Positions 55,194-64,000 of a stretch of DNA of 64,000 nucleotides are shown here, piece by piece. Position 1 is the stretch's first letter. The number at the start of each line of letters is the position of its first letter. The position numbers and the translations under genes are program-made. The stretch lies in the NCBI RefSeq assembly GCF_003201865.1, contig NZ_QJJJ01000013.1:1-64000 (forward strand), read 5' to 3'. Source of the stretch: Methylobacterium sp. B4. GTDB taxonomy: Bacteria; Pseudomonadota; Alphaproteobacteria; Rhizobiales; Beijerinckiaceae. Under the pieces are notes generated by a model. That model searched no databases, was not told the origin of the DNA, and saw only the letters and a program-made list of their open reading frames with translations.

Positions 55194-56255
55194 ATGGCCG
55201 CGTTCACCGAACTCGTCTTCTCCGGCGTCCAGCCGACCGGAAACCTGCACCTCGGCAACTATCTCGGCGCCATCAAGCGCTTCGTGGAGATGCAGGAACG
55301 GGACGCGCAGTGCCTCTACTGCGTGGTCGACCTGCACGCGATCACCCTCTGGCAGGACCCGCAGGCGCTCAAAGGACAGATCCGCGAGGTGACAGCCGCC
55401 TTCCTCGCCGCCGGCATCGATCCGAAGCGCTCCATCGTCTTCAACCAGTCCCAGGTGCCGCAGCACGCCGAACTCGCCTGGATCTTCAATTGCGTGGCCC
55501 GTCTCGGCTGGCTCAACCGCATGACGCAGTTCAAGGACAAGGCCGGCAAGGACCGGGAGAACGCCTCGATCGGGCTCTACGACTATCCCGTGCTCATGGC
55601 CGCCGACATCCTGGCCTACCGGGCGACGCATGTGCCCGTGGGCGAAGACCAGAAGCAGCACCTCGAGCTGACTCGCGACATCGCGCAGAAGTTCAACAAC
55701 GACTTCGCGCAGTCGATCCAGGCCCACGGCCACGGCGAGCAGTTCTTCCCGATCACCGAGCCGCTGATCGGCGGGCCGGCGGCCCGGGTGATGTCCCTGC
55801 GCGACGGCACCAAGAAGATGTCTAAATCGGACCCGTCCGATTATTCGCGCATCGCCCTGACCGACGACGCCGATGCCATCGCCCAGAAGGTACGCAAGGC
55901 CAAGACCGACCCGGAGCCCCTCCCCTCCGAGGTCGCGGGTCTCGCCGGGCGCCCGGAGGCCGACAACCTCGTCGGTATCTTCGCGGCCCTGCGCGGCATC
56001 ACCCGCGAGGAGGTGTTGAAGGATTTCGGCGGAGCGCAGTTCTCCAGCTTCAAGCCGGCACTCGTCGAACTCGCCGTGGAGATGCTGGCACCGGTGAATG
56101 CCGAGATGAAGCGCCTTGTCGCCGATCCGGCCTACATCGATTCGGTGCTCGCCGACGGTGCGGACCGGGCCGCTTCCATCGCCGCGCCGACGCTGGATGC
56201 CGTCAAGGACATCGTCGGCTTCGTCCGTCGCGGGCCGGCCCTCAGGACGGTGTGA
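55194..56255 (+). CDS. trpS: Tryptophan-tRNA ligase
   Basis: TrpS charges tRNA-Trp. The 353-aa class I synthetase has the HIGH-equivalent [13 protein letters not shown] within residues 13-26, with SGVQPTG before it. The KMSKS motif ([11 protein letters not shown] near residue 207) completes the active site. [20 protein letters not shown] is the conserved stretch in between. Length is normal. ATG 55194 is used. The gene is followed by a short minus-strand gene. Confidence 0.96.
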   Translation: MAAFTELVFSGVQPTGNLHLGNYLGAIKRFVEMQERDAQCLYCVVDLHAITLWQDPQALKGQIREVTAAFLAAGIDPKRSIVFNQSQVPQHAELAWIFNCVARLGWLNRMTQFKDKAGKDRENASIGLYDYPVLMAADILAYRATHVPVGEDQKQHLELTRDIAQKFNNDFAQSIQAHGHGEQFFPITEPLIGGPAARVMSLRDGTKKMSKSDPSDYSRIALTDDADAIAQKVRKAKTDPEPLPSEVAGLAGRPEADNLVGIFAALRGITREEVLKDFGGAQFSSFKPALVELAVEMLAPVNAEMKRLVADPAYIDSVLADGADRAASIAAPTLDAVKDIVGFVRRGPALRTV

Positions 56256-56267
56256 GGGCCCGCGCCG

Positions 56268-56441
56268 TCACCGGCGGGGCTCGTCCTTGCGCAGGTGGCG
56301 GCCATAGGCCTGCTCCTTGTCCTCGCGCTCCTTGATCAGGTCGGCGTAGGCCTGCCGCATCTCGGCCGAGACGGCGACGCTCTTGCCCTTCGAGGGCTTG
56401 CGCTTGGGCGCCTTCTTGAAGGTGTCGGGTGTTTCGGCCAT
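56268..56441 (-). CDS. Small basic protein, 57 aa, unknown function
   Basis: The minus-strand frame reads MAETPDTFKKAPKRKPSKGK, then SVAVSAEMRQAYADLIKERE, then a charged tail ending EPRR. It has a Lys-rich N-terminal arm and one charged helix. The coding pattern looks genuine and the stop lies 13 bp beyond the convergent trpS stop. No family is recognised. Confidence 0.5.
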   Translation of the reverse strand: MAETPDTFKKAPKRKPSKGKSVAVSAEMRQAYADLIKEREDKEQAYGRHLRKDEPRR

Positions 56442-56614
56442 CGGCGTGTCGCGATCCTCGCTGAGCGATTCCCTTCGTCATAGCGCAAACCCGGTGCGGT
56501 GCGGAACATCGCGCGACGGGCTCGACTACCGGCTGGGCGATCGGGCTGCTAGAAGGCGGTCGAGCGGGACCGGTCTCAGTATCGCCGGCCGGCACGACGA
56601 TTTCGAGAAGAGCG

Positions 56615-57220
56615 ATGGACAAGTTCACGACCCTTGAGGGCGTCGCCGCGCCCATGCGGATCATCAACATCGACACCGACCGCATCATCCCCAAGCAGTA
56701 CCTCAAGACGATCAAGCGCACCGGGCTCGGCGAAGGCCTGTTCTCAGAGATGCGCTACAACGACGACGGATCGGAGAACCCGGACTTCGTCCTCAACCAG
56801 CCGGCCTATCGCAACGCCAAGATCCTGGTGGTGGGTGACAATTTCGGTTGCGGCTCCTCGCGCGAGCACGCGCCCTGGGCGCTGGCCGATTTCGGCATCC
56901 GCTGCGTGATCTCCACGAGCTTCGCCGACATCTTCTTCAACAACTGCGCCAAGAACGGCATCCTCGCGATCGTGGTTTCGCCCGAGGATCTGGAGAAGCT
57001 GTTCGAGGATGCCGAGCGCGGCTCCAACGCCACGCTGACGATCGATCTGGCCGCGCAGACTATCAAGGGCCCGGACGGCGGCACGCTGCATTTCGACATC
57101 GACGAGGGCCGCAAGCACAACCTGCTCAACGGCCTCGACGAGATCGGCCTGACGCTGGACCAGAAGGCTCCGGCGATCGATGCCTACGAGGCCAAGCTCG
57201 CAGCGCGCGGCTGGGCCTGA
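56615..57220 (+). CDS. leuD: 3-isopropylmalate dehydratase small subunit
   Basis: LeuD with LeuC isomerises 2-isopropylmalate to 3-isopropylmalate in leucine synthesis. The 201-residue protein has the swivelling-domain pattern. [20 protein letters not shown] comes near the start, [20 protein letters not shown] (residues about 69-88) is the conserved motif, and [20 protein letters not shown] follows. leuC is not in this window. Confidence 0.95.
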   Translation: MDKFTTLEGVAAPMRIINIDTDRIIPKQYLKTIKRTGLGEGLFSEMRYNDDGSENPDFVLNQPAYRNAKILVVGDNFGCGSSREHAPWALADFGIRCVISTSFADIFFNNCAKNGILAIVVSPEDLEKLFEDAERGSNATLTIDLAAQTIKGPDGGTLHFDIDEGRKHNLLNGLDEIGLTLDQKAPAIDAYEAKLAARGWA

Positions 57221-57224
57221 CCGC

Positions 57225-57854
57225 CTAGCCGAAGGGTCGTGTCATACGGCTGCGCAGGGCGAGCACCCGCGCGGCTTCCGCGAACGCCTCCGCCCACAGA
57301 TCGAGGGCGGGGCGGCGGCGCCCTCCCCCGGCTTGCGGGCGCTTCGTGCGCGGCGGCATCGGGATGTGGAGGAAGACCGCCGGGCAGCCCTCGGCGAGAA
57401 CCCGATAGTACGAGGCGTTGCAGAGGTAGCGGCCGGCATCCCGCGACGCGGCGGCATCGAGCCCGGCCCGCCTCATGGCGCGCCGCACCTGCGCTGCCGC
57501 CGGGCTCGGGCGCAGCGCGGGGCCATCCGGCTGGACGCTGAGCCGCCGGCCTACCGTCCCGTCCGCATCCGGAAACAACCGGCTGACCCGGTTGATCGCC
57601 CTGGTCTCGACGCAGACACGGCGGCGCCGGGCCGCGACCCCGATCATCAGCACGGCGCCGGGTTTGGCGGCCAGAGCCGGCGCGAGCTGCGCCTCGAGGG
57701 CCGCGTAGCGGGTATCGAGCACGAGGCAGTCCGGCGCCTCACCGAGAATCCGGCGCAGGCGGGGCAGCGCCGCGAGCCGTCGCGCGAGGCGCCCGCTCGG
57801 GTTGTCCGGCACGGTGGGGAACGGACCGAAGCCGGTGACGAGAAGTCGGCTCAC
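57225..57854 (-). CDS. Pyroglutamyl-peptidase I-like protein
   Basis: Family C15 enzymes remove N-terminal pyroglutamate from peptides. The 209-aa product has the fold signatures LLVTGFGPFPTVPDNPSGRL (residues 4-23), a VETRAIN segment (Glu, near residue 82), GRYLCNASYYRVL (nucleophile Cys near residue 145) and FLHIPMPP (His). All three catalytic residues are visible, so activity is plausible. The C-terminal tail is Arg-rich. The start overlaps the meaB stop by ATGA (57851-57854), so it is probably translated with meaB, though no functional link is known. Confidence 0.82.
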   Translation of the reverse strand: MSRLLVTGFGPFPTVPDNPSGRLARRLAALPRLRRILGEAPDCLVLDTRYAALEAQLAPALAAKPGAVLMIGVAARRRRVCVETRAINRVSRLFPDADGTVGRRLSVQPDGPALRPSPAAAQVRRAMRRAGLDAAASRDAGRYLCNASYYRVLAEGCPAVFLHIPMPPRTKRPQAGGGRRRPALDLWAEAFAEAARVLALRSRMTRPFG

Positions 57855-58840
57855 AGGCCGATGAGCGTGGCAATCGCATCGGCCCCCGCCGCGGGCGAAT
57901 GCGCGCCGCCGGCAACCGCCCGCTCCGCCTCAGCGGTCGCCTTGCGGACCTCCGCACTGCCGACGAGGCGCTGGTGCAGCCGCTCGTGGACGAGAGCCCA
58001 CATCCACTTCACGTCCTGCTCGCGCCGCTTGCCCGCGATCTCGCCGGTGGCGGTGAGCCGGTTGCGGTGGTCCTCGATCCGGCTCCAGAGGGCGTCGAGT
58101 CCCTTGCCGTGCAGGCCCGAGATCGTGACGACGGGCGGCGTCCAGGTGGCGGAGGGCGGCGTCAGGATGTGGAGCGCGGCGCGATACTCGGAGGCCGCGG
58201 CGTTCGCCCGGCGCTCGCCCTCGCCGTCATCGGCCTTGTTGACCGCGATCATGTCGGCGAGTTCGAGGATGCCCTTCTTGATGCCCTGAAGCTCGTCGCC
58301 CGCCCCCGGCAGCATCAGCACGAGAAAGAAGTCGGTGAGGTCGGCCACCGCCGTTTCGGACTGGCCGACGCCCACGGTCTCGACGAGGATCACGTCGAAA
58401 CCCGCCGCCTCGCACAGCAGCATGGTCTCGCGGGTCTTGGCCGCGACGCCGCCGAGCGTGCCCGAGGAGGGCGAGGGCCGAATGAAGGCGTTGCGGTCGA
58501 TGGCGAGGCGGGCCATCCGCGTCTTGTCGCCCAGGATCGAGCCGCCGGTGCGGGTCGAGGAGGGATCGACCGCGAGCACCGCAACCTTGTGGCCGGCACC
58601 CGTCAGCTGCGAGCCGAGCGCGTCGATGGTGGTGGACTTGCCCACGCCCGGCACACCGGTGATGCCGACGCGGATCGCCCGTCCGGTCTGCGGCAGCACC
58701 GCGTCGATGAGGTCGCGCACCGCTGCCCGGTGGTCGGCCCGGCGCGATTCCGCCAGCGTGATGGCGCGGGCGAGCGCCGCGCGGTCGCCGGCCAAAAGTC
58801 GCTCGCGGAGTTGATCCATGTCGGGGAGGGTCGCGCTCAT
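57851..58840 (-). CDS. meaB: MeaB G3E-type GTPase, B12-mutase chaperone
   Basis: MeaB protects methylmalonyl-CoA mutase from inactivation and gates cofactor loading; it was first studied in M. extorquens AM1. The 329-aa protein has Walker A GITGVPGVGKSTTI (residues about 59-72). VLAVDPSSTRTGGSILGDKT is typical of the family, VILVETVGVGQSE is the switch region, and VNKAD is the G4 motif. It overlaps the peptidase gene on the same strand. Its known partner is methylmalonyl-CoA mutase (mcm), which is not in this window; meaA is 7.7 kb away. Confidence 0.95.
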   Translation of the reverse strand: MSATLPDMDQLRERLLAGDRAALARAITLAESRRADHRAAVRDLIDAVLPQTGRAIRVGITGVPGVGKSTTIDALGSQLTGAGHKVAVLAVDPSSTRTGGSILGDKTRMARLAIDRNAFIRPSPSSGTLGGVAAKTRETMLLCEAAGFDVILVETVGVGQSETAVADLTDFFLVLMLPGAGDELQGIKKGILELADMIAVNKADDGEGERRANAAASEYRAALHILTPPSATWTPPVVTISGLHGKGLDALWSRIEDHRNRLTATGEIAGKRREQDVKWMWALVHERLHQRLVGSAEVRKATAEAERAVAGGAHSPAAGADAIATLIGL

Positions 58841-58985
58841 GGCCCCTTCATGCCGGGACGCTGCGCGGGCGTCGAGTGCTCAAAGCCCCATTCGTGCCCC
58901 GCCACGGCCAAGATCGTGGGCGAAGGAGGATCGCCCAGCGCCGGATCGCCACCGGGGCGGGCTTTTTCGGGGACCACCACCGGCC

Positions 58986-60020
58986 ATGCAGCCCTCCGAC
59001 GCGACCCGCCGCTCCCTGCTTCGCCTGATGGGTCTTGGCGGTGTGGCCACCCTCGCCCCCGGCCTTTCGGCCTGCGTGATGGACGGGCTCGCTACCGGCA
59101 CGGTCGCCGAGACGCAGTCGGCGCTCGACGTGAGCCCCGTCCTCCTCGTCGCCACCACGCGCCGGCCGGCCTCTGGGAGCCCGCCGCGAGCGCCCTATTT
59201 CGGCTCGGAGCGCGGCCGGGGCCTGAGTTTCGCCGAGGCGCGGATGTCGGCGCCGGACCGCTCGCTGATCGGCAAGGTCTCGGCGGTGGTCGGCGGCGAT
59301 TGGGGCATCCGCTCCGTGGGCGAGGTGACGAGCGGGCCGGGCGCGGCGGCCGCCTTCGCGCAGTCGGCCTTCGGGCGCGACGTGCTGATCTACGTCCACG
59401 GTTATCGCGAGAGCTTCGAATCCGCCGCGATCAGCGCCGCGCGGCTCTCCGACGGCATCCGCTTCAACGGCGCCTCGGCCCTGTTCACCTGGCCCTCGGC
59501 CGCGGCGACCTTCGATTACGGCTACGACCGCGAGAGCGCGCTGTGGTCGCGCGACGCCTTCGAGGATCTGCTCAAGACCCTGACGACGACGCCGAGCGGC
59601 GGGCGCATCCACATCGTCGCGCATTCGATGGGGACGCTCCTGACGCTGGAGACGCTTCGCATGCTGCGGGTCGAGGCCGGAGAGGCGGCCATCGCTCGCA
59701 TCGGCGCGGTGGTGCTCGCCGCCCCCGACATCGACATCGACCTGTTCGCCAACGGCGTCGAGCGGCTCGGGCCGGACGCCAAGCGCATCACCGTGATCTC
59801 GGCGACCAACGACCGCGCGCTCGAACTCTCCGGCGCTATCGCCGGCGGCGTGGTCCGCGCGGGCGCCGCCGACCGGGAGCGCCTGGAGGCCCTGGGCGTG
59901 CGGGTGGCCGATGCCTCCGATTACGGCGGCGGCCTGTTCAATCACGACCTGTTCCTGTCGAACCGCGAGGTGCAGGCGGTGGTCAAGCGGGCCATCGCCC
60001 GCGGCAGCAGCGGCACCTGA
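58986..60020 (+). CDS. Lipoprotein alpha/beta hydrolase (DUF900 type)
   Basis: The chosen start (MQPSDATRRSLLRLMGLGG) gives a 344-aa product with a lipobox LSAC near residue 28 after a twin-Arg-like RRSLLRLMG sequence. The hydrolase domain has LIYVHGYRESFESAAISAAR (oxyanion region) and HIVAHSMGTLLTLETLRML (nucleophile Ser in HSMG). A conserved VLAAPDIDIDLF and NHDLFLSN segment also fit DUF900. The substrate is unknown. An upstream ATG at 58818 overlaps the meaB start region and lacks coding character. Confidence 0.82.
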   Translation: MQPSDATRRSLLRLMGLGGVATLAPGLSACVMDGLATGTVAETQSALDVSPVLLVATTRRPASGSPPRAPYFGSERGRGLSFAEARMSAPDRSLIGKVSAVVGGDWGIRSVGEVTSGPGAAAAFAQSAFGRDVLIYVHGYRESFESAAISAARLSDGIRFNGASALFTWPSAAATFDYGYDRESALWSRDAFEDLLKTLTTTPSGGRIHIVAHSMGTLLTLETLRMLRVEAGEAAIARIGAVVLAAPDIDIDLFANGVERLGPDAKRITVISATNDRALELSGAIAGGVVRAGAADRERLEALGVRVADASDYGGGLFNHDLFLSNREVQAVVKRAIARGSSGT

Positions 60021-60163
60021 AACCGAACGGCGCCTTCGCGCGCGTTTCGCCCATCGACGAATCCCGCATGCGCGTCCTACAAGCGCGCCGAACCCGGCCG
60101 CCCCGGTCCGGGTTTCCCGCGCGGACCGTTCACCGGCCCGTGGAGCTTTCCCCTCTTCCGAGG

Positions 60164-60517
60164 ATGTTCCCGATGTTCACGCTCGAGATCGACGGCACGG
60201 CGATCGCGGTCATCAACGGCGACGAGGCGACCGCCCGCGACCTGTTCACCTGCGATGGCTTCAAGGAAGACATCCGCACCATGACGATCGATGGCCGTCC
60301 GATCTGGAACGGCACCTCGGCGCTGACCGTGCGCAAGTCCACCGAGGACGAGGTCGAGGAGTTCGAGGACGCGTTGGCCGCCGATGACGGCGAGGGCGAC
60401 TTCGAGCCCGACGAGCAGCACGCCGCCGAGGGCGACGGCTCGGACGACGAGGACGAGGCCGACATCGTCTTCCTTGTGGATATCGACGACGAGGACGAGC
60501 AGACGCTCGACGCATGA
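60164..60517 (+). CDS. Acidic cytoplasmic protein, 117 aa, unknown function
   Basis: The product starts MFPMFTLEIDGTAIAVINGD. It has an alpha/beta start up to about residue 60, then a very acidic C-terminal tail (VEEFEDALAADDGEGDFEPD and later DDEDEADIVFLVDIDDEDEQ). No enzyme motif is visible; the tail could mimic nucleic acid or bind basic partners. ATG 60164 is preceded by an AGG; ATG 60173 is an alternative. Confidence 0.6.
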   Translation: MFPMFTLEIDGTAIAVINGDEATARDLFTCDGFKEDIRTMTIDGRPIWNGTSALTVRKSTEDEVEEFEDALAADDGEGDFEPDEQHAAEGDGSDDEDEADIVFLVDIDDEDEQTLDA

Positions 60518-60695
60518 GGAGCGGCCGTGTCGGCGGGTTCGCTGCCGGGGCCATCTCTGATCCTGCCGCGGTGCCGGTTCGCTTCGGCTCCGCGAGGACG
60601 CGTACCACGCGGCGCCGGCCGATCGCCTCTGCCTCGTCTCCGTCATGGCGAAGCGAAGCCGTCCCGCTCAGCACCATCCGGAGAACGCGCGCCGC

Positions 60696-60808
60696 CGGAT
60701 TGCTTCGCTGACGCTCGCGACGACGGTCCGAGGTGTAAACCGGGCCAACAAGCGGTGATCGCTGGACGGCCTCCGTCGTCATCGCAGGGCGTGGGGCGAA
60801 GCAATACG
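60696..60808. repeat. Imperfect inverted repeat in a gene-free stretch
   Basis: The gap between 60518 and 60845 has no gene. Its best feature is an inverted pair with 10-bp perfect cores, ATTGCTTCGC (60699-60708) and GCGAAGCAAT (60796-60805). They sit within longer related arms (about 60696-60727 and 60772-60808) that both contain CGACGACGG or its complement. This resembles the dispersed palindromic intergenic repeats of alphaproteobacteria. Only one copy is in the window. Confidence 0.55.
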
Positions 60809-60845
60809 GGCGCCTCGGCCGCATGCGAGCGAGGCGCCTTCGGCG

Positions 60846-62726
60846 TCAGCCTTCCCGTACCACCTGCATCGTCGTTCCCGCCGACTCGGCCTCGCGGATC
60901 GGCTCGCTGCGCCCGCCGAGATGGCGCGCCAGGAAGGCCTCGGCGCGGGCGAAGAAGGCCAGCCGGTTGGCCGGTCGCACGAGGCCATGGCCCTCGTCGG
61001 GGAAGAGCAGGTAGGTCACCGGAATGCCGCCGCGCTCCATGGCGGCGACCATCTGATCCGATTCCGCCTGCTTCACCCGAGGGTCGTTGGCGCCCTGCAC
61101 GATGAGGAGCGGCGCCTTGATGCGATCGGCGAAGTAGACCGGCGAGCGCTCACGGATCAGGGCCATGCCCTCCTCGGTGTCGGGATCGCCGATGGCGCGG
61201 TGGAGCTGCGCGCGCATCGCCTCCCAGTAGGGCGGAATCGTCCGCACCAGCGTCTCGAGATTGGCCGGGCCGACGAGGTCGATGCCGCAGGCATAGGAAT
61301 CGGGGTTGCGGGTCAGCGCCATCAGGGTGGCGTAGCCGCCGTAGCTGCCGCCCATGATGGCGACGCGGGCGGGGTCGGCCACGCCCTGCGCCACCGCCCA
61401 GGCCACGGCGTCGCTGAGGTCGTCGTCCATGCGCCGACCCCATTCACGGTCGCCCGCGTTGAGGAAGGTTTTCCCGAAGCCGATCGAGGAGCGGAAGTTG
61501 ACGCTCAGCGCTGCGTAGCCGCGGTTGGCCAGCCACTGGTGGATGCCGTCGAAGCCGAAGCTGTCGCGCCCCCAGGGTCCGCCATGGACGAGCAGCACCA
61601 GCGGGCCCGGCCCCTGCGCGTCGAGCGGGCGGGTGAGGTAGGAGACGAGATCGAGGCCGTCGCGGGAGCGGATGATCGCCGGGCTCATCGGCGCCAGCGG
61701 CGCGCCGTCGAGTTCGGGCCGGGCGCTGCCGAGGGAGCGCAGCGTCTTCGCCCGGCGATCGTAGAGCGCAGCCTCGCCGACGCGCGTGTCGGCGCGGGCG
61801 ACGACGATCCAGATCGCATCGTCCTCGGTGCGGCTGGCCGGATACCAGTCGCCGAGGTCTTGCGTCGCCAGGAAGGCGAAGTCGTCGGCGAAGCGCGGGT
61901 CGAGCACGTGCCAGGACTTGCGGGCATGCGTGACCGAGTAGGCCACGGGCTCGTGCGTCTCGGCGTCCTGCAGCACCGCGCCGATATCGGCCTCATCATG
62001 CGCGGCGAGCACGCGGGTCTCGCCCGTCGCGAGGTCGATCCGGGTCAGCGCCGCCGTGTCGCGGCCGCGGCTGTCGCGGCAGAACAGGGCGGTGCCGGCG
62101 GCGTCGAGGTTCTCCGCGCCCGAGACGCGGGCGTCTTCGGCCGGGAAGGTGAGCCAGGGCTTCCAGTTCGCGCCGTCGCGGGCGAGCAGCTCGCTCGATC
62201 CGTCGGGATGGTTGCGGAAGGCAAAGCGCACCGCGTAGCGCTCGTCGATCAGGAAGCCGGCAAAGCCCGGGTTCTCGACCACCAGGCTGCGCTCGCCGGT
62301 GGCCAGGTCGATACTGTGCAGGTCGTGGAAGCGGGGATCGCGGTCGTTGATCGCCACGAGCACGCGGTCGCGCACGATCCGGCTCAGGCCCACGATCCCG
62401 GCGGCGATGCCGGGGATCGGCGTGAGGTCGCGCCGCTCACCCGTTGCGAGGTCCACGGCGTAGAGGTGGTTGTTCTCGTCCCCGTCCGCGTCCTGCACGT
62501 AGAGCAGGTGGCGCCCGTCATAGGCGAAGGCGAAGGCGTCGATGCCCCGGCGCCGGTCCGTCGTGACGGGCGTGGCGGCGTCGAGATCGTCGACCGGCGC
62601 AGACCAGACGTTGAGCACGCCCTCGAAGGGCGCCACCCAGCCGAGGCGGCGCCCGTCCGGGCTGATCTGATGTCCGTACCGCGTCGGGTTGCCGAAGAGA
62701 TGCTCGCGCGGAATCAGATCGACCAT
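60846..62726 (-). CDS. Prolyl oligopeptidase-family serine peptidase (S9)
   Basis: Residues 1-330 form a beta-propeller-like domain with repeated WSAP...-type strands (for example YGHQISPDGRRLGWVAPFEG). Residues 380-626 are the alpha/beta-hydrolase domain: HGGPWGRDSFGFDGIHQWLA (oxyanion region), the nucleophile in IMGGSYGGYATLMALTR, Asp in VQGANDPRVKQAES, and His in DEGHGLVRPAN. The cytoplasmic or periplasmic location is unclear, as no signal peptide is present. The likely role is hydrolysis of short peptides. Confidence 0.92.
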   Translation of the reverse strand: MVDLIPREHLFGNPTRYGHQISPDGRRLGWVAPFEGVLNVWSAPVDDLDAATPVTTDRRRGIDAFAFAYDGRHLLYVQDADGDENNHLYAVDLATGERRDLTPIPGIAAGIVGLSRIVRDRVLVAINDRDPRFHDLHSIDLATGERSLVVENPGFAGFLIDERYAVRFAFRNHPDGSSELLARDGANWKPWLTFPAEDARVSGAENLDAAGTALFCRDSRGRDTAALTRIDLATGETRVLAAHDEADIGAVLQDAETHEPVAYSVTHARKSWHVLDPRFADDFAFLATQDLGDWYPASRTEDDAIWIVVARADTRVGEAALYDRRAKTLRSLGSARPELDGAPLAPMSPAIIRSRDGLDLVSYLTRPLDAQGPGPLVLLVHGGPWGRDSFGFDGIHQWLANRGYAALSVNFRSSIGFGKTFLNAGDREWGRRMDDDLSDAVAWAVAQGVADPARVAIMGGSYGGYATLMALTRNPDSYACGIDLVGPANLETLVRTIPPYWEAMRAQLHRAIGDPDTEEGMALIRERSPVYFADRIKAPLLIVQGANDPRVKQAESDQMVAAMERGGIPVTYLLFPDEGHGLVRPANRLAFFARAEAFLARHLGGRSEPIREAESAGTTMQVVREG

Positions 62727-62797
62727 GACGTTTCCTCGAACCGGGCGCCCGCCGCCGACGGCAGCAGGCTCTTCCAGGCGAGGAAACTACCGCGCGA

Positions 62798-63715
62798 TCA
62801 GCCGAGCACCACCACCCGCGCGCCGACCTCGACCCGGTTGAACAGGTCGATGGCGTCCTGGTTGATCATGCGGATGCAGCCCGAGGATACGCTCTTGCCG
62901 ATCGAGTGCGGCTCCAGCGTGCCGTGGATGCGGAACAGCGTGTCCTTGTTGTTCTGCCAAAGATACATCGCCCGGGCGCCGAGCGGGTTGCGCGAGCCGC
63001 CCGGCACGCCGAGACCGCTCTGGAGCTTGTCGACCTCGCGGGCGAGGTCCGGCCGGCGGGCGATCATCTCCTTGGGCGGGTACCAATCGGGCCAGGCCTG
63101 CTTCGAATTGACGGTGGCCGTGCCCGACCACGAGAAGCCCTGCTTGCCCACGCCGACGCCGTAGCGCCGCGCCCGGCCGTTCGGCAGCACGAGGTAGAGG
63201 AAGTGCGCCCGCGGATCGATCACGATCGTACCCGGCGGCTCGGCGGTGCGGAAATCCACTTCCTGGCGCAGGAAGACCGGGTTGAACTTCTTGTAGGGGA
63301 TCGCCTGGACCGGGAACGGCTCGTTGGCGATCGCCGCGTAGGCGCGGGTGTAGTCGATCGGGCCGTTGTCGGGCTCCTGGGGCGGCACCGGATAGCCGGC
63401 CTGCTGCTGGCGCGGCGTCTGGTTGGGCGCCTCCGCGGCGGGCGGCTCGCCGGTGCGCTCGGCCCGGCGGCGGGCATAGGCCTCCGCGTCGAGGTCGGTC
63501 TGCGAATCGGGCACCGGGCGGCCGTTGCTGACGCGGCCGTTATAGGGAACGTACTGCCCGCCCCGGCGGCGGTAGAGCTGGCCGTTGCCGTCCTGATAGA
63601 GGCGGTCGTCGTCGAAGCCGTCGAAGGTCTGAGCCAGGGCGCGGCCCGGCAGACTGGCGAGCCCGAGGCTCGTCGCGGCCCCGAGAAGAAGCGTACGGCG
63701 GTTCTGAAGTGACAT
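62798..63715 (-). CDS. L,D-transpeptidase (YkuD domain) with signal peptide
   Basis: These enzymes crosslink peptidoglycan or attach proteins to it. The chosen start (MSLQNRRTLLLGAATSLGLA) gives a signal peptide with a twin-Arg-like start and AQTFD cleavage near residue 29. The YkuD domain (about residues 160-300) contains GTIVIDPRAHFLYLVLPNGR and the active-site HGTLEPHSIGKSVSSGCIRM with catalytic Cys and His. A Pro/Gln-rich linker separates it from the signal. Met1 at 63748 would add 11 residues. Confidence 0.92.
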   Translation of the reverse strand: MSLQNRRTLLLGAATSLGLASLPGRALAQTFDGFDDDRLYQDGNGQLYRRRGGQYVPYNGRVSNGRPVPDSQTDLDAEAYARRRAERTGEPPAAEAPNQTPRQQQAGYPVPPQEPDNGPIDYTRAYAAIANEPFPVQAIPYKKFNPVFLRQEVDFRTAEPPGTIVIDPRAHFLYLVLPNGRARRYGVGVGKQGFSWSGTATVNSKQAWPDWYPPKEMIARRPDLAREVDKLQSGLGVPGGSRNPLGARAMYLWQNNKDTLFRIHGTLEPHSIGKSVSSGCIRMINQDAIDLFNRVEVGARVVVLG

Positions 63716-64000
63716 GGATCGCTCGATCGAATGGGCCGGGCGGGACACGTCTTCCGCAATCGGAAAGACGATGCAGATCGTCCGGGCCGGCTGAACTGCC
63801 CCGCTTGCTCACTATCAAGGAAGCGAAGGTCCGTCAGCGCCGGACTGCACATGGGAGCCCATCACACCGCGACTGTGCGAACATTGTGTCCGTGAGGTTA
63901 CAGGCAGACCCGTTATGCGCTTTCGAGATGGCTTTAACGATTTCGAAAAAATTGTGCGGATGCCGTGGCGAATTGTGGCGCGCGGCGATTGCTTTGGCCG
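63716..64000. other. Upstream region of the L,D-transpeptidase gene, right edge
   Basis: No gene is supported in the last 285 bp. It includes the transpeptidase promoter region. A TTTTTTC-like stretch around 63943-63955 (CGAAAAAATTG) is not part of a visible hairpin. The sequence continues beyond the window. Confidence 0.4.

Noticed and set aside
57899..60517. Very long open frame on the plus strand opposite meaB and through the hydrolase gene
   Set aside because: It is Arg/Gly-rich and antisense to meaB or out of frame with the hydrolase gene. Only the 60164-60517 section has its own start and coding character.

Overview
The window looks like a chromosomal segment of a high-GC methylotrophic alphaproteobacterium of the Methylobacterium/Methylorubrum extorquens group. 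The main evidence is a set of C2-assimilation genes: crotonyl-CoA carboxylase/reductase (ccr), the neighbouring catalase (katA), ethylmalonyl-CoA mutase (meaA), the mutase-protecting GTPase meaB, and the propionyl-CoA carboxylase beta subunit (pccB). They lie among ordinary Rhizobiales housekeeping genes (rarA, rpsA-sppA-ihfB, trpF-trpB, ilvC, trpS, leuD). Four tRNA genes are present: Ser-CGA, Glu-TTC, Met-CAT and Val-CAC.

Positions 1 to about 16,350 are an accessory region ending at the 3' end of tRNA-Ser. It holds transposase debris (an IS630-type fragment and a frameshifted IS5-type element), a serine recombinase that has lost its catalytic N-terminus, a protein with an HUH replication-endonuclease motif, several unknown small genes, an AT-richer pair of genes that includes a secreted barrel-like protein, and a complete type I restriction-modification operon (hsdM-hsdS-hsdR, joined by 4-bp overlaps). 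One unknown gene on the left carries a weak H-Y-E pattern like that of ADP-ribosyltransferase toxins. About 1.4 kb between hsdM and tRNA-Ser holds only decayed coding sequence.

Positions 16.4 to 32.6 kb are core genome: rarA, an M32 carboxypeptidase, an Hsp70-like protein, a run of RluA pseudouridine synthase, PsiF-like protein, HAD hydrolase and ATP12 chaperone, a GAF protein, tRNA-Glu with rlmB, and the rpsA, sppA, ihfB, LapA-like, trpF, trpB series. At tRNA-Met (32.5 kb) is an integration scar. A tyrosine integrase with three upstream direct repeats is cut off before its catalytic domain and runs into a truncated TDT/SLAC1 transporter (opposite strand), which runs into the C-terminal half of a thioredoxin-reductase-like protein. 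trpA does not follow trpB here.

Positions 34.4 to 64 kb are mostly core: cupin, a tiny DnaJ-type zinc protein, NAD(P)HX dehydratase, an SDR, pccB, a TetR gene with a perfect palindrome just upstream of ilvC, a flavin-nucleotide-type oxidase, and a methyltransferase. Then come ccr (with its own promoter candidate behind the katA terminator), katA and divergent meaA. A MocR-type regulator sits upstream of an intact TDT transporter, with two strong ATGTATG-based palindromes in its promoter region. Two divergent Rnk-like proteins, trpS, leuD, a pyroglutamyl-peptidase overlapping meaB, a lipoprotein hydrolase, an S9 peptidase and an L,D-transpeptidase complete the window. PccB, Ccr, MeaA and MeaB belong to one metabolic route: acetyl-CoA units become crotonyl-CoA, then ethylmalonyl-CoA (Ccr), then methylsuccinyl-CoA (MeaA). 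Propionyl-CoA released later is carboxylated by PccB with its alpha subunit, which is not in this window, and MeaB protects a B12 mutase of the route.
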